Positions 11,652-25,060 of a DNA stretch of 64,000 nt are shown here, piece by piece (the stretch's first letter is position 1; each line of letters begins with the position of its first letter). Source of the DNA: Zhengitettix transpicula (lineage: Eukaryota; Arthropoda; Insecta; Orthoptera; Tetrigidae); the NCBI GenBank assembly GCA_037074705.1, contig CM073595.1:74262139-74326138 (forward strand), given 5' to 3'. Below the pieces are notes generated by a model that saw only the letters and a list, made by a program, of their open reading frames with translations, did no database searches and was not told the DNA's origin. Made by a program: the position numbers and the translations under genes.

Positions 11652-13825
11652 TTAATTCAATATATTAAAAATCACAAGAAAGTTCTTTCGCATTGGAATT
11701 ATTTGCTTAACATTAACATCAAAAGAACTTACCGAGGAAAACATATTGAGTGGCGTAAATATACATATATAAAAAATTCTCATTAAGCCATTCCTTGGCG
11801 TTCTTACGAAACGCAGGACAACAACAAAAAACTATTGCGTACTTGCACAATGTTTTACATTAACACACATAAACAAAATTAAAACTTCACATGAGACGAA
11901 TTCAATAAGATGCGGTTTATAAGATAGCGTAGTTTCACAAAAGAACTTTTTTTTAAAAAAAAAACTCCAAGTTCTCCTACCGTCGATTATTCTACGACAG
12001 GAAACTTGACGACGCCATCTCAGAAACTACAGTCTACGTACACCAACCTCAAGTCGATTGTCCTGAAAATAGGATTAAGTAGACCGTAAAGGGAGTTGCC
12101 TTCAGCTACTAAAATAGTATCTTCAGAGCGGAAGACGAAAATATCTTGAGAAAAACAGGTTGTAAAGTCTGGGAATAGCAAAATAAATTAATCGTTAAAA
12201 TGAACTTGACTCAATATTCCCTCCACTTCATTACTTTACGGTTACTTTACTGTTGTCTGTATCGTTTAAAGTTTTTATAAGTCGTCTCAAAAAAAAAGTT
12301 GCGGTAAACTCTTAAAAATTCTAGCGCAATTATTCAGATGATTGCTTCCATGCACTGCAGGTGAACAATACGTCGACACAGTCATATATTACGTAGTGTA
12401 ATGAACGATCTGGAGTTAGCAATAAGAGTAGATATAATTAGTAATAATAATAGAGAAATAGTAGAAACCCTGTGAACGGAAATGGAAATATAAACGCACA
12501 ATTCAGTGTTGTAATGAAAAGAATGCTTTTGTCCTTATCGTTGGGGATATGGATTCGTAGGCTTAGTCAAGCGTCTGTATAATTATTCTAGGCGTGGCCC
12601 TATTTAGTTCAGTCTCAGCCAGAGAAACTACTCACAGGAAAATAGTCTCACATACACGAATTATTTCTGGGAGACAATATTCCATAGAACGTAATATATT
12701 CCATTATTCATTAAGACAAACGTAAATCATCCGGGCATGAACACATCAGTCATATTAACATTTCAAATATCCCTGGCACAAAAACTCGAATTTTCCTATG
12801 CATTTTACCAATGCCTAATCCACAAAAATTTATGAACTACCTCCTATTTTTCTCCTGCATTAAAACACTTTTGACGCTGTCACAAATAGCGCCAGAATTT
12901 CTTAAACAAGTTCAAGAAATATGTTGAATGTCTAAAACTGAGTGTTGTGACTTCTATTTTCTTGTCCTACAAATATTAGACCAGTTTTAAAATATTTCCG
13001 GTTGCATTAGGTTTTAAAAAGGTTTCCGCAAATAGTAGAGACCGAAACTCAGACGGAATAAAACAAATTATTGAATCACGTGCCACTTATTGGAAATACT
13101 CGATGTGAAATAGTCGTGCTGAGTAGAAAAAAAACAGTAACGGAAAAAAATGAACTATACCGACGCAATAGCCAGAATATAGAATTTTTTTAATATTCCA
13201 AACGCTCTAGGATTCATTTAGAGGCAATGGAAAAAACGGGACATTATTTAAATTGTTTCAAGAAACTTAACAATTTTATTTTACTAATTAATGTAATTTT
13301 AATCAGCCAATTTGTTTTTAACTGTATGTCATATGGATCTAATAGTAGTACAATGTATTATAATTTAACAATTTTCCTTTTAATTGACGATTGACACCGA
13401 GATATATATTTTTTAAATGTTTATAATACTATAAAAATATTTATTTTTCACAATTTCGCTAATGTTAAGAACCTTGATGTCGTTGTAATTCTGTTAAAAT
13501 ATTTAACGACAAATTCGATCTCCTTAAACTTGTACTAACCGATAACCAAGCCTAAGTAACTGTGTTGTGGTAGTGCTTGATAAATTTTGCGTGTTAAAAA
13601 CAACTTTTGTAGATAATCACACAAACCGTGTTCATGCCACTCGTTTCTCTTACATTGCGAAAAATTAAAGGAAACTTAATTACAAATATGAGCAAGGTAA
13701 TATTTTTAAAAATGGACGTTTCAGTAATATTCTAGATTAACAACTCTAACTATCTGACTTCATATTTAAATTAAATAATAAAAATAATCTTTAGGCCAGA
13801 AAAAGTTTTTATATTCAATTTTTAA
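11652..13825. other. Unassigned AT-rich region
   Basis: No gene, structured RNA or repeat that I can name. Confidence 0.4.
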
Positions 13826-13868
13826 ACACGACGTTTTATCCCCGTTTGGACCTCTTCAGGTGTACGGA
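13826..13868 (-). ncRNA. Hammerhead-like motif (site 2)
   Basis: The minus strand reads ACAC, CTGAAGAG, GTCCAAACGGGGA, TAAAACGTC, GTGT. CTGAAGA fits the core CUGANGA. GTCC/GGGG can form stem II with a short loop. GTC is a valid cleavage triplet, and the flanking ACAC and GTGT pair as stem I. The second core is TAAAAC where CGAAAC is expected, so this copy is probably inactive. Such motifs are known in Penelope-like element terminal repeats. Confidence 0.45.
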
Positions 13869-16800
13869 TGAGAAACAAAGCCTCACAAAATGATAATTTA
13901 AAAAAATAAAATTATGTATGAAAATAATTTATAATGTTACTTACAAAGAAAAATTAAGTTGACAAAAGTTTCAAGTATTATTAAAATTTAAGAAAATGAA
14001 AATACAAATTTTGTACAATGCAACTGATAGATCAAAATTAAAGAAAAACAACTAATATTGCCGAAACGTTACAACTACTATGTAACATTTCACTCATCAA
14101 TCTGGGATAATATTTACATTCTTCGTCTAAAATCTTTACGTTGTGTCAACCGAAATTATGTTTCTCTAAATAAATACGTTTGGACACAACTGAATATTTT
14201 TGGACGTTATATTTCAAATAATTTTTAAGTTCATTACTCTTGTTATATCGGACAAACGAAACGCTGCCTAAAGAGTAAAATCAATAAATATTATTTTTCA
14301 ATTTAGACGAATTACTCAAAGTACCTTATTTTTTTAAAAAAAAAAGATTTAAGGTGCTTATTGACATGACTATGAAGAATAAAAGAACGTTGTACGGATA
14401 CCGTAATAATTATTATTAAAAGGAAAAAGATGTCCCTCTACTTTTGGTATTAACCAGACGTCAAAGGCTAATAAAAGAAATTTATTAAAACCTGATGTTC
14501 CTTTGTGGAAGAACTCGCTTCCGAGAATCCGATATAACAGAGGGACAGAAAAACAATGGTTTTAATAACACTAATGACATTCTTTAATTTACGGCTTAAT
14601 TTTTTTAAAAAAATGTTATTCGTTTTTAAGCATGAAATATTTCAATTTACCAGCTTGTATATGAAATTAAGTATGAAATGACAGTGGGCCGGAAAGCAAT
14701 ATTGACAAGAGACGACGTATAATAAACACAATATACAGGAAAATAATCAACCCAAAAGGGAATAACAAATATAAACAGCATTCTACGAATAATACGCCGT
14801 TCAGTTCGCCGGCAGACACGAGGAAAAGAACGCAATATTAAGAAATTAATCTTTTTTGTTCTTATAGCAGGATCATTTCTCCTTACTTGACATTCAGAGA
14901 GGAAACTCTACTAGTAAATAAATTTTACATATGAAAATTATCTAATTTGGGATTTGTAGTTTCTCAGTTTAAATTTGACAGATTGCCCTTAACCCTATAG
15001 TACATGACTTTTTGTATTTTTTAAAACTAAATGATTTTAGAAGAATTTTTGTGAATACAATACGGTAAAAATAACCAAAAAAAATATAAAACATGCCATA
15101 GTCAATTTATCTCATTATGTTACTCATATTCAACATAAATATAATGAATAATTTATCAATAATTCACACTATTTAGATAATTATTATTTTAGTGCAATTA
15201 GAATACCCTGAGAATGACGCCTAAATTTCCTTTCTTGAAAAAAAAAAGTCGTTTTAAATTTTTGAAGTTGTCCGGCGGGTAGAAAAATTGAGCCTTAGGG
15301 GTTGATTCACAGAAAGTTTAGAACAGGCGTGTTTTTAACATGTCTACGGATGCCAAAAAATTCACATTTCCTCGACGGCATGTTGTTTCATATCTGCATC
15401 ATAAATTAGCTCTCTTAGAAACCAACAGATGCCTCTGGGGTGATACTAAAAGTTATGTTGCATATATGCTGCACTATGCACTAAAGGGATAAAAACGAGT
15501 CATTTCATTAACGAAAAATAAGTATAAAGTACATAATATGAATCACGATATAAAGCACGGAAACACGATGTAAATATTTGGTCGCCGTAAATGAAAAAGA
15601 GAAAAGTAAGAGAGGGAGGACTTTACCGGTATAATTTTTGAATAAAAATTATCGGGTTGTGTATTAATAAATATTGAAACCCGTTGGAACCATGAGAATT
15701 TTTTATTCGTAGAGTATTTTTTTTTCCTGAAACTACACACAAAAACAAAAGTTGCATTAGCTGACTAGTTCGCTTGTTTATGAATGTAGACACTAGAGGA
15801 GCCAGGGTCTGTTTTCTAGAATTACTTATGCACCATTATTTTTTAATTGCGCTGTTTATAATTCCTTGAAGTATAGCCAAGTTGAAAAATATTCTAAGCT
15901 GAAATGGATGGCGTTTTGAAAGATTTTAGTGTTAACGAAAAATTGGACGTTAGCATTCCTCGTTATTGAAGAGACGTAAAATAAAAAATAGTAATGTATT
16001 AAATGGCATGAAAAATTAAACACGCGGCGGAAAAGGAGATGTACTTTGCAATACACCAAAAAGGAATGAGCTACGCAGTTTAAAATACGAAATAATTTAT
16101 TAAACGCAATTTTTCGGTAGAAACCTCGTGAAAAGTAGAAGACATTAAAATAATATATTAATAAAATTCCTATGAAGTATTTTCCCTACCATTTGTAGAA
16201 GCGCGAATTTGGATTTCTCTGAATATAAATTGAGGCGTTGATCTGCACCAACAGTAGGAAAAACAGGTTTCGCCAGGGTATTGAACCAAGAAACGTAAAT
16301 CTGGACAAGAAGACTTGCTCCGTTTGTCAATTGCTAACTTATATATTGTGCGCTGCTAAGTAATGTCTTCTTAAATGTAAATTTAAATTCAAAAGATATC
16401 CGATTTCTGCTACTGTTCGTAAACTTGGTTTACTCTTTGTTTTCGTTTCTCCTGGGTCTCTGCGAAACAAAGCTCTGTATAGAATAACTTATGTAATCAT
16501 GCCTGATCAGAATTTCAAACAAAGACTGAGCAAAACATTCCTGGCGACGCTCGCAATACTGTACACGTAAAATTTTAATTACTTATTCAACATTCATAGA
16601 GGCACAGTATGAAGAAACTCTCGGCTTCGCAATATTCGAATATGTACCCTGAAATATATATTTTTTAAAACGTTCGCTAGTATTGGATGTTGAGAATGAG
16701 GTTTAGTTTTCGAAACGCGATTAGCATCTACACAAATAAAGTAATGTATTGCTTAGAAACGACTGATTTTTAATACATGTTCACATTAGGGGATCCTAAA

Positions 16801-17699
16801 CAGATGTCATCTAAATTACAGTCACTCTGCCATTCACAATAAAACCATTTGAAACCGATGAAACGTTTTTTTCGTTGTTGTATAGAGCAGTGAGAAGATT
16901 CTTACCTACATAAAACTGACATCAAAATTTGGCGGACGTTCCAGAATTAACAAGGATTTTGTTGTGTTTTCAAATCAACGGCTGAAATGCTTTTTTAACA
17001 ACCACAATTTGTCAAAACTAAAACTTAAAAGTCAGTGTGCCCACTTGACTTTTCTGTTGACCATAAATTTATCATTTACAAAGCGATAGGCTACTCTAAG
17101 AAAATTATACGACATTACTGATAGACTAATGTCTTTGGACTCGCTGTTTGATAGTCTGATAATCGGGCTTGTATTAAAACCCTATTATGGCCACACAGTT
17201 TCTAATCTAGAAGTGTTTAATATTTTTCCGATTTTTATTGTGTAAATGATGGTCTTCGTCTTATTAAAAGGAAATTTTCCACTATGCAAATTGATTATTC
17301 TTCTTCATTTTTTTGGCTTCCTGGTCTTATGATAAAATCAAAGAAAGCAACGAAGATCGAAAATATGTATTTCTAAAATTGTTGTGTGTGTAGATATTTT
17401 ATTAAAAAAATTAAATAGAAAATTCAGTGTAAAAAAGATCAATCCATCCGAATTAATGAAAATTATATTATCATTATAATTGAAAAGTATAATTATAAAC
17501 GCTCAAGTCCATAGGAAAATATTCACGTGAGACAGTGAAGTAAAACCAGGAAGCTGTAGTCTTCAAACTCAGTTGGAAATTCTTAGAAAATTAAGTATTG
17601 AATTTGGAGATTAGAATATCTCAAATACTGACGTATTAACCGACATATATTCTCTATTTACACTTTCAGGTACTTCATAATTTTATTTCTAAATGAACG
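13869..17699. other. Unassigned AT-rich region
   Basis: About 3.8 kb with no recognisable gene or repeat. Short open frames (for example 15,543-15,740 and 15,856-16,059, both minus) have no known motif and AT-driven composition. Confidence 0.4.
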
Positions 17700-18791
17700 T
17701 ATTTTAGTTGTTTTTAATAATTAAATTGTTAGCGGTACGAATGCGTAAAGGCGACAATCAAATCGGGTTTTTCCTTTGTTTAACAATGGAAACTGAAAAA
17801 CCGCGCGCTTGGAAAACAGTCTGCACGGAGATACGAGACAGAACGGTCCACATAAAGTCATAACACAGTAAAATTTGCTAACATAAAAGCATGAATAGTG
17901 TTATCCAGGATGTCCAACGGCGAGATATGATAGTTTATATAAAACGCGAGTAAGCAGTTTGGCGGAGAGACACATAAAATCGCAATTTGGAAGCAGAAGT
18001 TTTTGTTGCCCAAATTGAACTAATTGTCGCATCGAGAGACTTTGAGGAAATCTACATCCAGCAACCGGCTGAGGGATAGCAGAGACACGAGAGGGCAACG
18101 ACCACGTGTATTCAAATTCTAAAGTGTAGAATCAGTGAGTAATGAATGGCCTGTTTTACTGAGTGTTAAATTCAAGCAAGAAGAATCCAAACTGGTACCA
18201 GAAGTACTGTCGTGAGTACAAGACAATTCTTAATCATTGTAAACGATAATTAAAGGGTATAGTCAGATTTCGTTCGCGTTTTTCTTTTCATTCGTTTTCT
18301 TTTGTTTCTAGTATTTTAATTTTGTATTCCTTCAACTTCAATTAATTGAATTGTTAATGTTTTAATTGGAGTGTTCTTTTTATCAAACCCAGTTATGACC
18401 CTGAGATATAGAGATTCGACGTATTTGATTGCAATGATATACGAACTGTATTTTCATAAAATGCCACGAATTAATAAATGAAAAATTAAAGTATTTGTTG
18501 TTAATTGGATGAAATTCGGCGTGCAAAATAAATCTTATACAATGTAAATTTATCAATAATAAATTATTTTATTTAAATCTTAAATTAATTTTGTTAATTA
18601 TTTCATCGATTTAAGACCACCTTTTTAATCATTATATATTTGACGTTTTCAACGTGTGGCTAACTATCGTTTAAATTTTAATTAATATTTTTTGTTTATT
18701 AATTTCTTTTAATTAAAGATATTATTTGTTTATTACATTTATGGCTTCACCAAAGTTGGGCAAATTAATCGTTAATCTGTTGTTCATTACA
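17700..18791 (+). mobile_element. Solo LTR, family A (LTR-2)
   Basis: It shares with the 44 kb and 48 kb copies the block TTGTTAGCGGTACGA, the segment GGAAGCAGAAGTTTTTG, the U5-like block CCCAGTTATGACCCTGAGAT and the terminus ATTACA followed by TA repeats. The left end is worn: the TGTAATACC start is not visible, so the start is approximate. Near the right end are two degenerate primer-site-like modules (GTTTTCAACGTGTGGC near 18,656 and TATGGCTTCACCAAAGTTGG near 18,740). No internal coding region is attached. Confidence 0.75.
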
Positions 18792-20600
18792 ATATATATA
18801 TACTTTTTTCTCATTCATGTATTATAGTTTAGTACCTAAATAAAATATGTTCATATCTCTGATTTTATATTTCCATTTAAATTTTTATAATTTATTTTTC
18901 CTCAAATTTTAATATTTTGTTTCTATATTTATTTAATCAGCGTATCTCCTCAGTAACGGAACGAAAATAAATAAATACTTCAAAGATTGAATTATAAATA
19001 CTATATTATAAATAAATACTACTTCTTATTTCACAAATTTCTTCTCCAGAATTGGAAATATCGAATGGTGAAGTGGGAATGAAAACGGAATATTGCAACA
19101 TATTGGTAGGAACCAGTTGTAGGACGAGGATACTTTAAATAAAATTGGCAATGGATGTGTCTGCAGTGAAATCCAATAAGAAAGTCAAATTAATTGAGTT
19201 TAACGGGCCGCAGGACAAATGGACGCGATATTAGAAAGTACGGTGAAGGTTGAAAAATGTAGCTGATGGCAACGAATTAATCGTGGGAAGTTGCTGGTGA
19301 AGTGGTTCACGGGGGATGAAGAAACAAAATCTGGAACTTTCATAGACTCTGTGAATCTATGTAAACAATATACTAGTTTCGTCACTACCTGATTTTCCAC
19401 TGGAGTAATTTCAGGTTATTATTACGCTTCATGGACTAGCGGAACCGAAACCACGTTTAAATTCCTGTTACGCTGATTCTGTCCCCTTTTTGCAAGAAAA
19501 CGGTCGATCTTTGTCACATTATTTACTTTCATCGCAACAAAACGAAGTCAGATAAAAGAAGAAGAATCTGCTTGAATAGTGGGAATCAAACGGCAGACAT
19601 TACGAAACGTTGATTGTTACACTTTTCACGTCCAAACGGAACAGATTCGGGAAAATACATTTGTATTTCTGGCAGTGTATCGCGTACATAAACTGGCTCA
19701 ACAATGCCTTTCGTCAACGATATCATTTGCGACAAAGAATAAATCAATCGAGCGTGGAGCGACGGAACTCTTTGATCCCATACCCCGAAGAATTGCCTTC
19801 CGACATTTTGAAGAAGAAAAAATTGACGGACTTCCAAAACCTTGTTTTTGTTTCCTTTTCATACGAAACAGGTCTGACCGATTTCTATCAAAGTTGTTTT
19901 CGTTGCTATAGAGAGAAGTAGGCAGGTTCTCGGTGATATCAAACTGCCATCCTCCACATGTTTCGGACGTTCCGAAACCTGATTTTAACTGCTTGGACAG
20001 GGATGTCTTTTCGCTTTACAGAAAAAACGACTGAATGGGTTTTCTCTGAATCTTGAAACTGCATTAAACTGTCACCTATCATCCGATTGACAATTCACGA
20101 CCCCAATATTACTTATCCTTTCACGAGGCATGTTATTAGTAGATAAAAATGTTTCTGTTGTCAAGATTAGACCTTGATTGAGGTAAGTAAAAAATAGAGT
20201 TCACAAATTCAGTAGAATGGATAGTTTAATTAGCTTTCAATATAGTAAAACCCTTATTAACTGTGACAATATAAAATTAGTGTTGTTGATATATTAACAT
20301 TAAAAATGGCCCAGGGCCGTTAGCTATTGGGATAAATTTTATTTATTTTAATGATAAACCTATAAAATTATTTTCAATTTAAATACTATAAAATAAGTAA
20401 CTATCACAATTATTTTGTCATATTTATCTGTAAAAAATAATAAAATTAAAAATAAACTCCATAAAGACGAGAATATTGTTCACACCTATGGAAATTTTCA
20501 TTGTCACTGAGTATAATAAATAATTTCTAAGGATTCAGTTAAGAATTAATGTTAAACGAAAATTACTTGCACATAGGTAGACTAACAAAAATTTCTAAAA
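18792..20600. other. Unassigned region
   Basis: Open frames on both strands at 19,579-19,921 overlap one another in several frames and carry no known domain. They look like chance openings in a less AT-rich patch. Confidence 0.4.
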
Positions 20601-20648
20601 CACTCCGTTTCTTCCACAATCCGTGGACCTCATCAGGTTGTGCGATAA
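20601..20648 (-). ncRNA. Hammerhead-like motif (site 3)
   Basis: The minus strand reads CACAAC, CTGATGAG, GTCCACGGATTGTGGA, AGAAAC, GGA, GTG. CTGATGAG is the canonical first core, the GTCCAC/GTGGA hairpin is a good stem II, and GAAAC is the second core. The cleavage triplet position reads GGA, where GUH is expected, so self-cleavage is unlikely. Confidence 0.5.
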
Positions 20649-21295
20649 AAAAATACTTAAACAACGATATTGTCAAGAGGACAAAGAGGATGTTTGAGAA
20701 TACAGTCATAAATGTTGCTGAGATTGTGTTTATCGATTTCAGAATTAATGGATTAGCAATTGGATTTAAAGTGTAATATTTCAGACATTAATGTCGCATA
20801 ATATTTTACTTCAGAATCTAATAAAAACTGTGTTTGTTGGAGAAAACATGTTTACTGAGGACTGTAAGTCGGTCACAAGGTTGTTTTAACAATAGGCGAG
20901 TTTTTAATGCCCTTTTTGTTTGTTCTATGTAACAGACATTACCATGTTTTTATGTTATTTCGTATATGAAATAAATTATTGTTAAAATATTCGAAGATTT
21001 TATTAAAAATGGTAGTTTTATATGTTATCTATGTTGTGCGATTTAAATAATGCAATTATAAAAAGTTTTATGTTTCTGAATAATTATTTTTGAATTAGTA
21101 GGCCTGATGGGTAAGGGAAAATATTAGCAGTCGATGTGTCTGAAAATATTTGTAAGTTATTATTACGGAAACTAGGGTAGGAAAGGTGAATCGCTTTCTT
21201 AACTAACTTGTAGACCACGGCGCGTTTTTGAAATAATAGAGGATTTCAGTGAAAATTAAGAATTTCAGAAACAAATTAATAATTTATTACTTTCG
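20649..21295. other. Unassigned AT-rich region
   Basis: Nothing recognised. Confidence 0.4.
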
Positions 21296-21445
21296 CAGTA
21301 TTTGTTTCCGGTTCAAAAGGAACATGTTTGCCAAATTTGGACGAAATCGCTCCACGCGTATAAATTTGTATGCGGAGCATACATGCATACATACAAACAT
21401 ACACATGAACAGTCAATTTTATTTATTAGAAGATTATTCAACGGT
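21296..21445 (+). mobile_element. R1-like 3' end fragment
   Basis: GTTTCCGGTTCAAAAGGAAC, CAAATTTGGACGAAAT and CTCCACGCGTATAAATTTGT, followed by a CATA-rich tract and TTTATTTATTAGAAGATTA, match the divergent copy at 40.8-41.5 kb. Only the 3' part is present. Confidence 0.6.
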
Positions 21446-24374
21446 GATATCCAGAGAATTAAGACAAAGTTTAGTTTCATTTTCATAGGAGAATTGCAGC
21501 TTTGGGTTATAAGTATTAAACACACTGACTGACTGATCAACCAAAGTTTAAGAACAACATTTAAAATGTCGTCAACATCTGTAGATAATAATTAATTTTA
21601 TTGTGACTGTAAATAATGGGAAAATATTTTTTTTTAAAAAAAATGTTTATACTGGAGCAATTCGTTAAGAAACGTTCACAATATTTTCATCCCAGCTGGA
21701 CCAGTTTCCAGATAGTTTAAATAATATTATCTGGAGGTTCTATAAATCGTGTTATTTATATTTCAACACTAAGTTAATTGAAACGTTGATCCGTCACATC
21801 TCCAACGCGAGAAACCTGCGGACCTCGATGTCGACATCTTGAGCGTGTCGTTGTGATGCAAACACTACAGGCACGAGATTTCACTTTCTGCAAAATGGCA
21901 GGAAATGAGGGCTACGGTGCCTCTCTGATAAGCTAAACCACACGCGCTTCTCCGCAACTATATTGTAGGTAATCAAACATTCAGCGACGATATTAGAAAA
22001 TGAGACCCTTCGAACCGGCAGTAAGGTCTGAATTTTACACGATTCAAACAACACTTGCGTGATGCATTTAGGGGGCGGGTTAAAAACAATGGTTCCATTA
22101 ATATCCAGAGATATTTTGGAAGAAGAATCGGTAAAAGACGTATTTAATATTTTTTTAAGGGCTATCGAAATCAATTGCAGTCCCCTCCTGAACGTAGGAC
22201 GGCGGGAAAATGTTAAATGATAACCCCTCTACCATCTATTTTTTACAAGATTCAGATTTGGCATAAAAACGTACAAAGGTTTTGTCCGAAACCTTTTTTA
22301 TTTCGTTAGACGACAGATATTGCTGAAGTCGCCGAAACTTGGAACGTCTGCAAATGTGAATAACTCGAAGAAGAAACATAAAACTACATTTTAAATAGAT
22401 AGAAAATTGAAAACCAATGTTAGGATCAAATTTCTGTATAATTTCCCCCCAAAATCTTAAACGGGAATGCAAGATGGAGATTTTAAGAACCAAAGTTTAC
22501 AAATTTTTAAAATTGGGCCGTTGAAAAGTGTGGTTTGTTTCTGAAATTTTTGACAAACAAAGAAGGTATAAATCTCGGTTAGTTTCAGAAATATTACCTT
22601 CTATTGATGTAACATTTTCCAAACACTCATTGTGTACAACAAATAATACATTAATACATAAACAATTTTCAATTAACTATCTATTCTAAAACAATTATAT
22701 GTAAATACTATGAAGTATGCAATGCAAATTGGGAATTTTAATATTACAAAGTTACATAGAGCGGTTTTGAAAAGCACGAAAAATAATATTTAATACTTTC
22801 TTCCTCAAAATATTTTAAAACTTATGACTGATGTTTATAAAGTGCGCGTCATATTTCTTGGAGGCCCAGTTTAGCGCCATTCTTCCCAAGTCCTCCACCC
22901 CCCCTTCCTTTCCGCGTAAGATAGCCATGTGCGATCGTTGCAGACGCCTGCTATAGTAAAATGTAATTTTTAATTTTGATCTGTTTTACAATTATAATTT
23001 TGATGAAGTCGTTTTTTTATTGAAAACTGACTATTTAGAGGTCATAGTTGTATATAAAAAGCATTCAAATTAAATACGTGAACCTTTAATTGGTAAATCT
23101 GCTTCAGAAGAAATTTATAACACTTGGAGTGTTCTTTGAATTTAAATATAGTTTTAAAAGTTAACGATGTCCCGTGGGAATATATTTCAAAGTAATGAAA
23201 AATGTATGTGAAAGCCAGATACGCATCTGACTGGATTAAACGGTTGGACTAAAAAATTTTATACCGTGAATGAATTAAATATCTCTAGGAACGAATACCT
23301 CATCATTTTGAGGTTTTCTATACCAATTCCAAATGGATAAACAACAAATTAATTAATAAATTTTTTTATGCTATTAACTGATAAAAAAAACGTTTGAGTA
23401 TGACATAATTATATGTTAGACGATTCTCCCTTTTTCAACCATGTCAATTGTTTATTACACAATGGCGGATATGAATTTCGTGGAAACGTTGTGTTGTAAT
23501 AAACAATTGACCCGACTCATAAAACGAGAATCATTTATTAATACGCCGAGATATCCTACGTATTTAAATATTTTATACGGTCCGGAAATTCTAAAAATTC
23601 GATTTTGGACACGCTGCATACATTAAATTAATACATTACAGTCCGACCAGTAGAGAACAGAGTTCCCTGTACTGGCAAGGATATTTGTTTTTATCATGGT
23701 CAAGAAATCCAGGGTTAAGACTGAAGGAGATTCGACTCACTGACCACGTGACCGTCCAAAGAAGAAAAAAACCAGAACAGAATGTGTCGTCTTGGAGGCC
23801 AAGGCTCTCAGAGAGCCGTAGAGACAACGAACCGACAAAGTTTCTGTCCCTCATTGTGCCTATAATGACTAAGCCGTTCTAGAAAGAGCGTTACACAGTT
23901 TTATGATGTGTAACACGGTAGTAAATTGACGTCATTGAGAAAACACGCGTAACACGTGTTTGTTGAACTGTAAAAGTGGAATAAACGATGTTCGCGTTGA
24001 AACAAATAACATAACTAATGTAGAAGTATTGAAATAAACAAATACACGCAGTTCGACGACTGAGCACATAGTTCTTAGAAACGTCTGCAGTTTCGCTCTG
24101 TTACCAGTAAGGAAGTGCGACGAGTTGTGAATGAACGAGAAGCTTTGAACACGTGACACAAATATTTGACGTAAGTAAAAAAACAAAACATCGTGTGAAA
24201 TTCTAGATAACATTCCGTTCCACAATTTTGATAATTGAACAAGTCAACCGTTGAATGTTTTCAGCCGAAGATGGGAATTGTAAATATACGACAATTCTAT
24301 AAAGTCACAAAATACTTTTGTATTTTAAGCTTCTGGATTAATATCGTCTGTAACGTAAACGTTTAATAAAAGAG
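21446..24374. other. Unassigned region
   Basis: A 97-codon open frame at 21,881-22,174 (-) has no motif I know. Other short frames overlap in opposite strands. No repeat family could be named. Confidence 0.4.
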
Positions 24375-24456
24375 GTCTCGGCTTAACAACCGGATCAACA
24401 ACGACGTTTCAGCGAAATTCACCTCCGCCGTTGTCAGGTGACTGACGTGCCGAGAC
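24375..24456 (-). ncRNA. Hairpin with hammerhead-like core (site 4)
   Basis: The segment is closed by a perfect 8-bp inverted repeat, GTCTCGGC at 24,375-24,382 and GCCGAGAC at 24,449-24,456. On the minus strand it contains CACCTGACAACGGCG, then CGCTGAAACGTCGTTG. GGCG/CGCT can pair as stem II and GAAACGTC is intact. The first core reads CTGACAA, missing the G of CUGANGA that acts in catalysis, so it is at best a decayed ribozyme. Confidence 0.35.
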
Positions 24457-24703
24457 AATTTCTATCAATTTATGCTATAGACTTTTGCCACAGCCTACAG
24501 CTAATTCCGACCTTTCTGTGTTGTGATTGGTCAAAATTTTAAGTCCATCCGTTTAATCCAGCCAGATGTGAATCTCACGGCGGAGATGTTAGCTTGACCC
24601 ACATTCTATACTTTTCTTTCGTAATTATTTGTTAAATTAAATGTTAAAAACCCCAGCCTATTAGTCAGAAATAAATTATTAAATTTAAAACCATAATATT
24701 TAA

Positions 24704-24746
24704 CAGACTCTACGTTTCATCCGTGATTGGGGACTCTTCAAGTGTA
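24704..24746 (-). ncRNA. Hammerhead-like motif (site 5)
   Basis: The minus strand reads ACAC, TTGAAGAG, TCCCCAATCACGGAT, GAAAC, GTA. The first core is TTGAAGA where CTGAAGA is expected; the second core GAAAC and a GTA cleavage triplet are intact. Stem II is shortened. Confidence 0.45.
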
Positions 24747-24860
24747 CAAATACAATTCAATTCATAATAGTGAGAAAAAAAATCTCACATTTATAATAAT
24801 ATAAATAAATAAACAAAACGGCCTTGAGTCAGAACATAGTTTATTAACAAAAAAATTAAA

Positions 24861-24905
24861 TATACCGACGTTTCGTCCTTCTTTTCGGATCTCTTCACGT
24901 TTAAT
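24861..24905 (-). ncRNA. Hammerhead-like motif (site 6)
   Basis: The minus strand reads AAAC, GTGAAGAG, ATCCGAAAAGAAGGAC, GAAAC, GTC. Second core and cleavage triplet are canonical. The first core has GTGA where CTGA is expected. Its mirror copy lies at 25,015-25,060 on the other strand. Confidence 0.45.
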
Positions 24906-25014
24906 AATTTTATGAATAAATTTGGTTGCAATATTTTATTACAAATATTTCGATTGAAAAAAGAAAGGCAGCAAAACCTTGGCTGTTACTTTTTTACACG
25001 ATTTATACATAAAA

Positions 25015-25060
25015 TTATTAAACCTGAAGAGATCTTAAATAATGAACGAAACGGTGGTAT
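25015..25060 (+). ncRNA. Hammerhead-like motif (site 7, mirror of site 6)
   Basis: The plus strand reads ATTAAAC, CTGAAGAG, ATCTTAAATAATGAAC, GAAAC, GGTGG. Both core strings, CTGAAGA and GAAAC, are intact. Stem II is poorly paired and the cleavage triplet is lost. It lies in the right inner arm of the palindrome. Confidence 0.45.

Noticed and set aside
19579..19921. A coding gene at 19.6-19.9 kb
   Set aside because: Three frames on two strands are open over the same interval and none has a recognisable motif.
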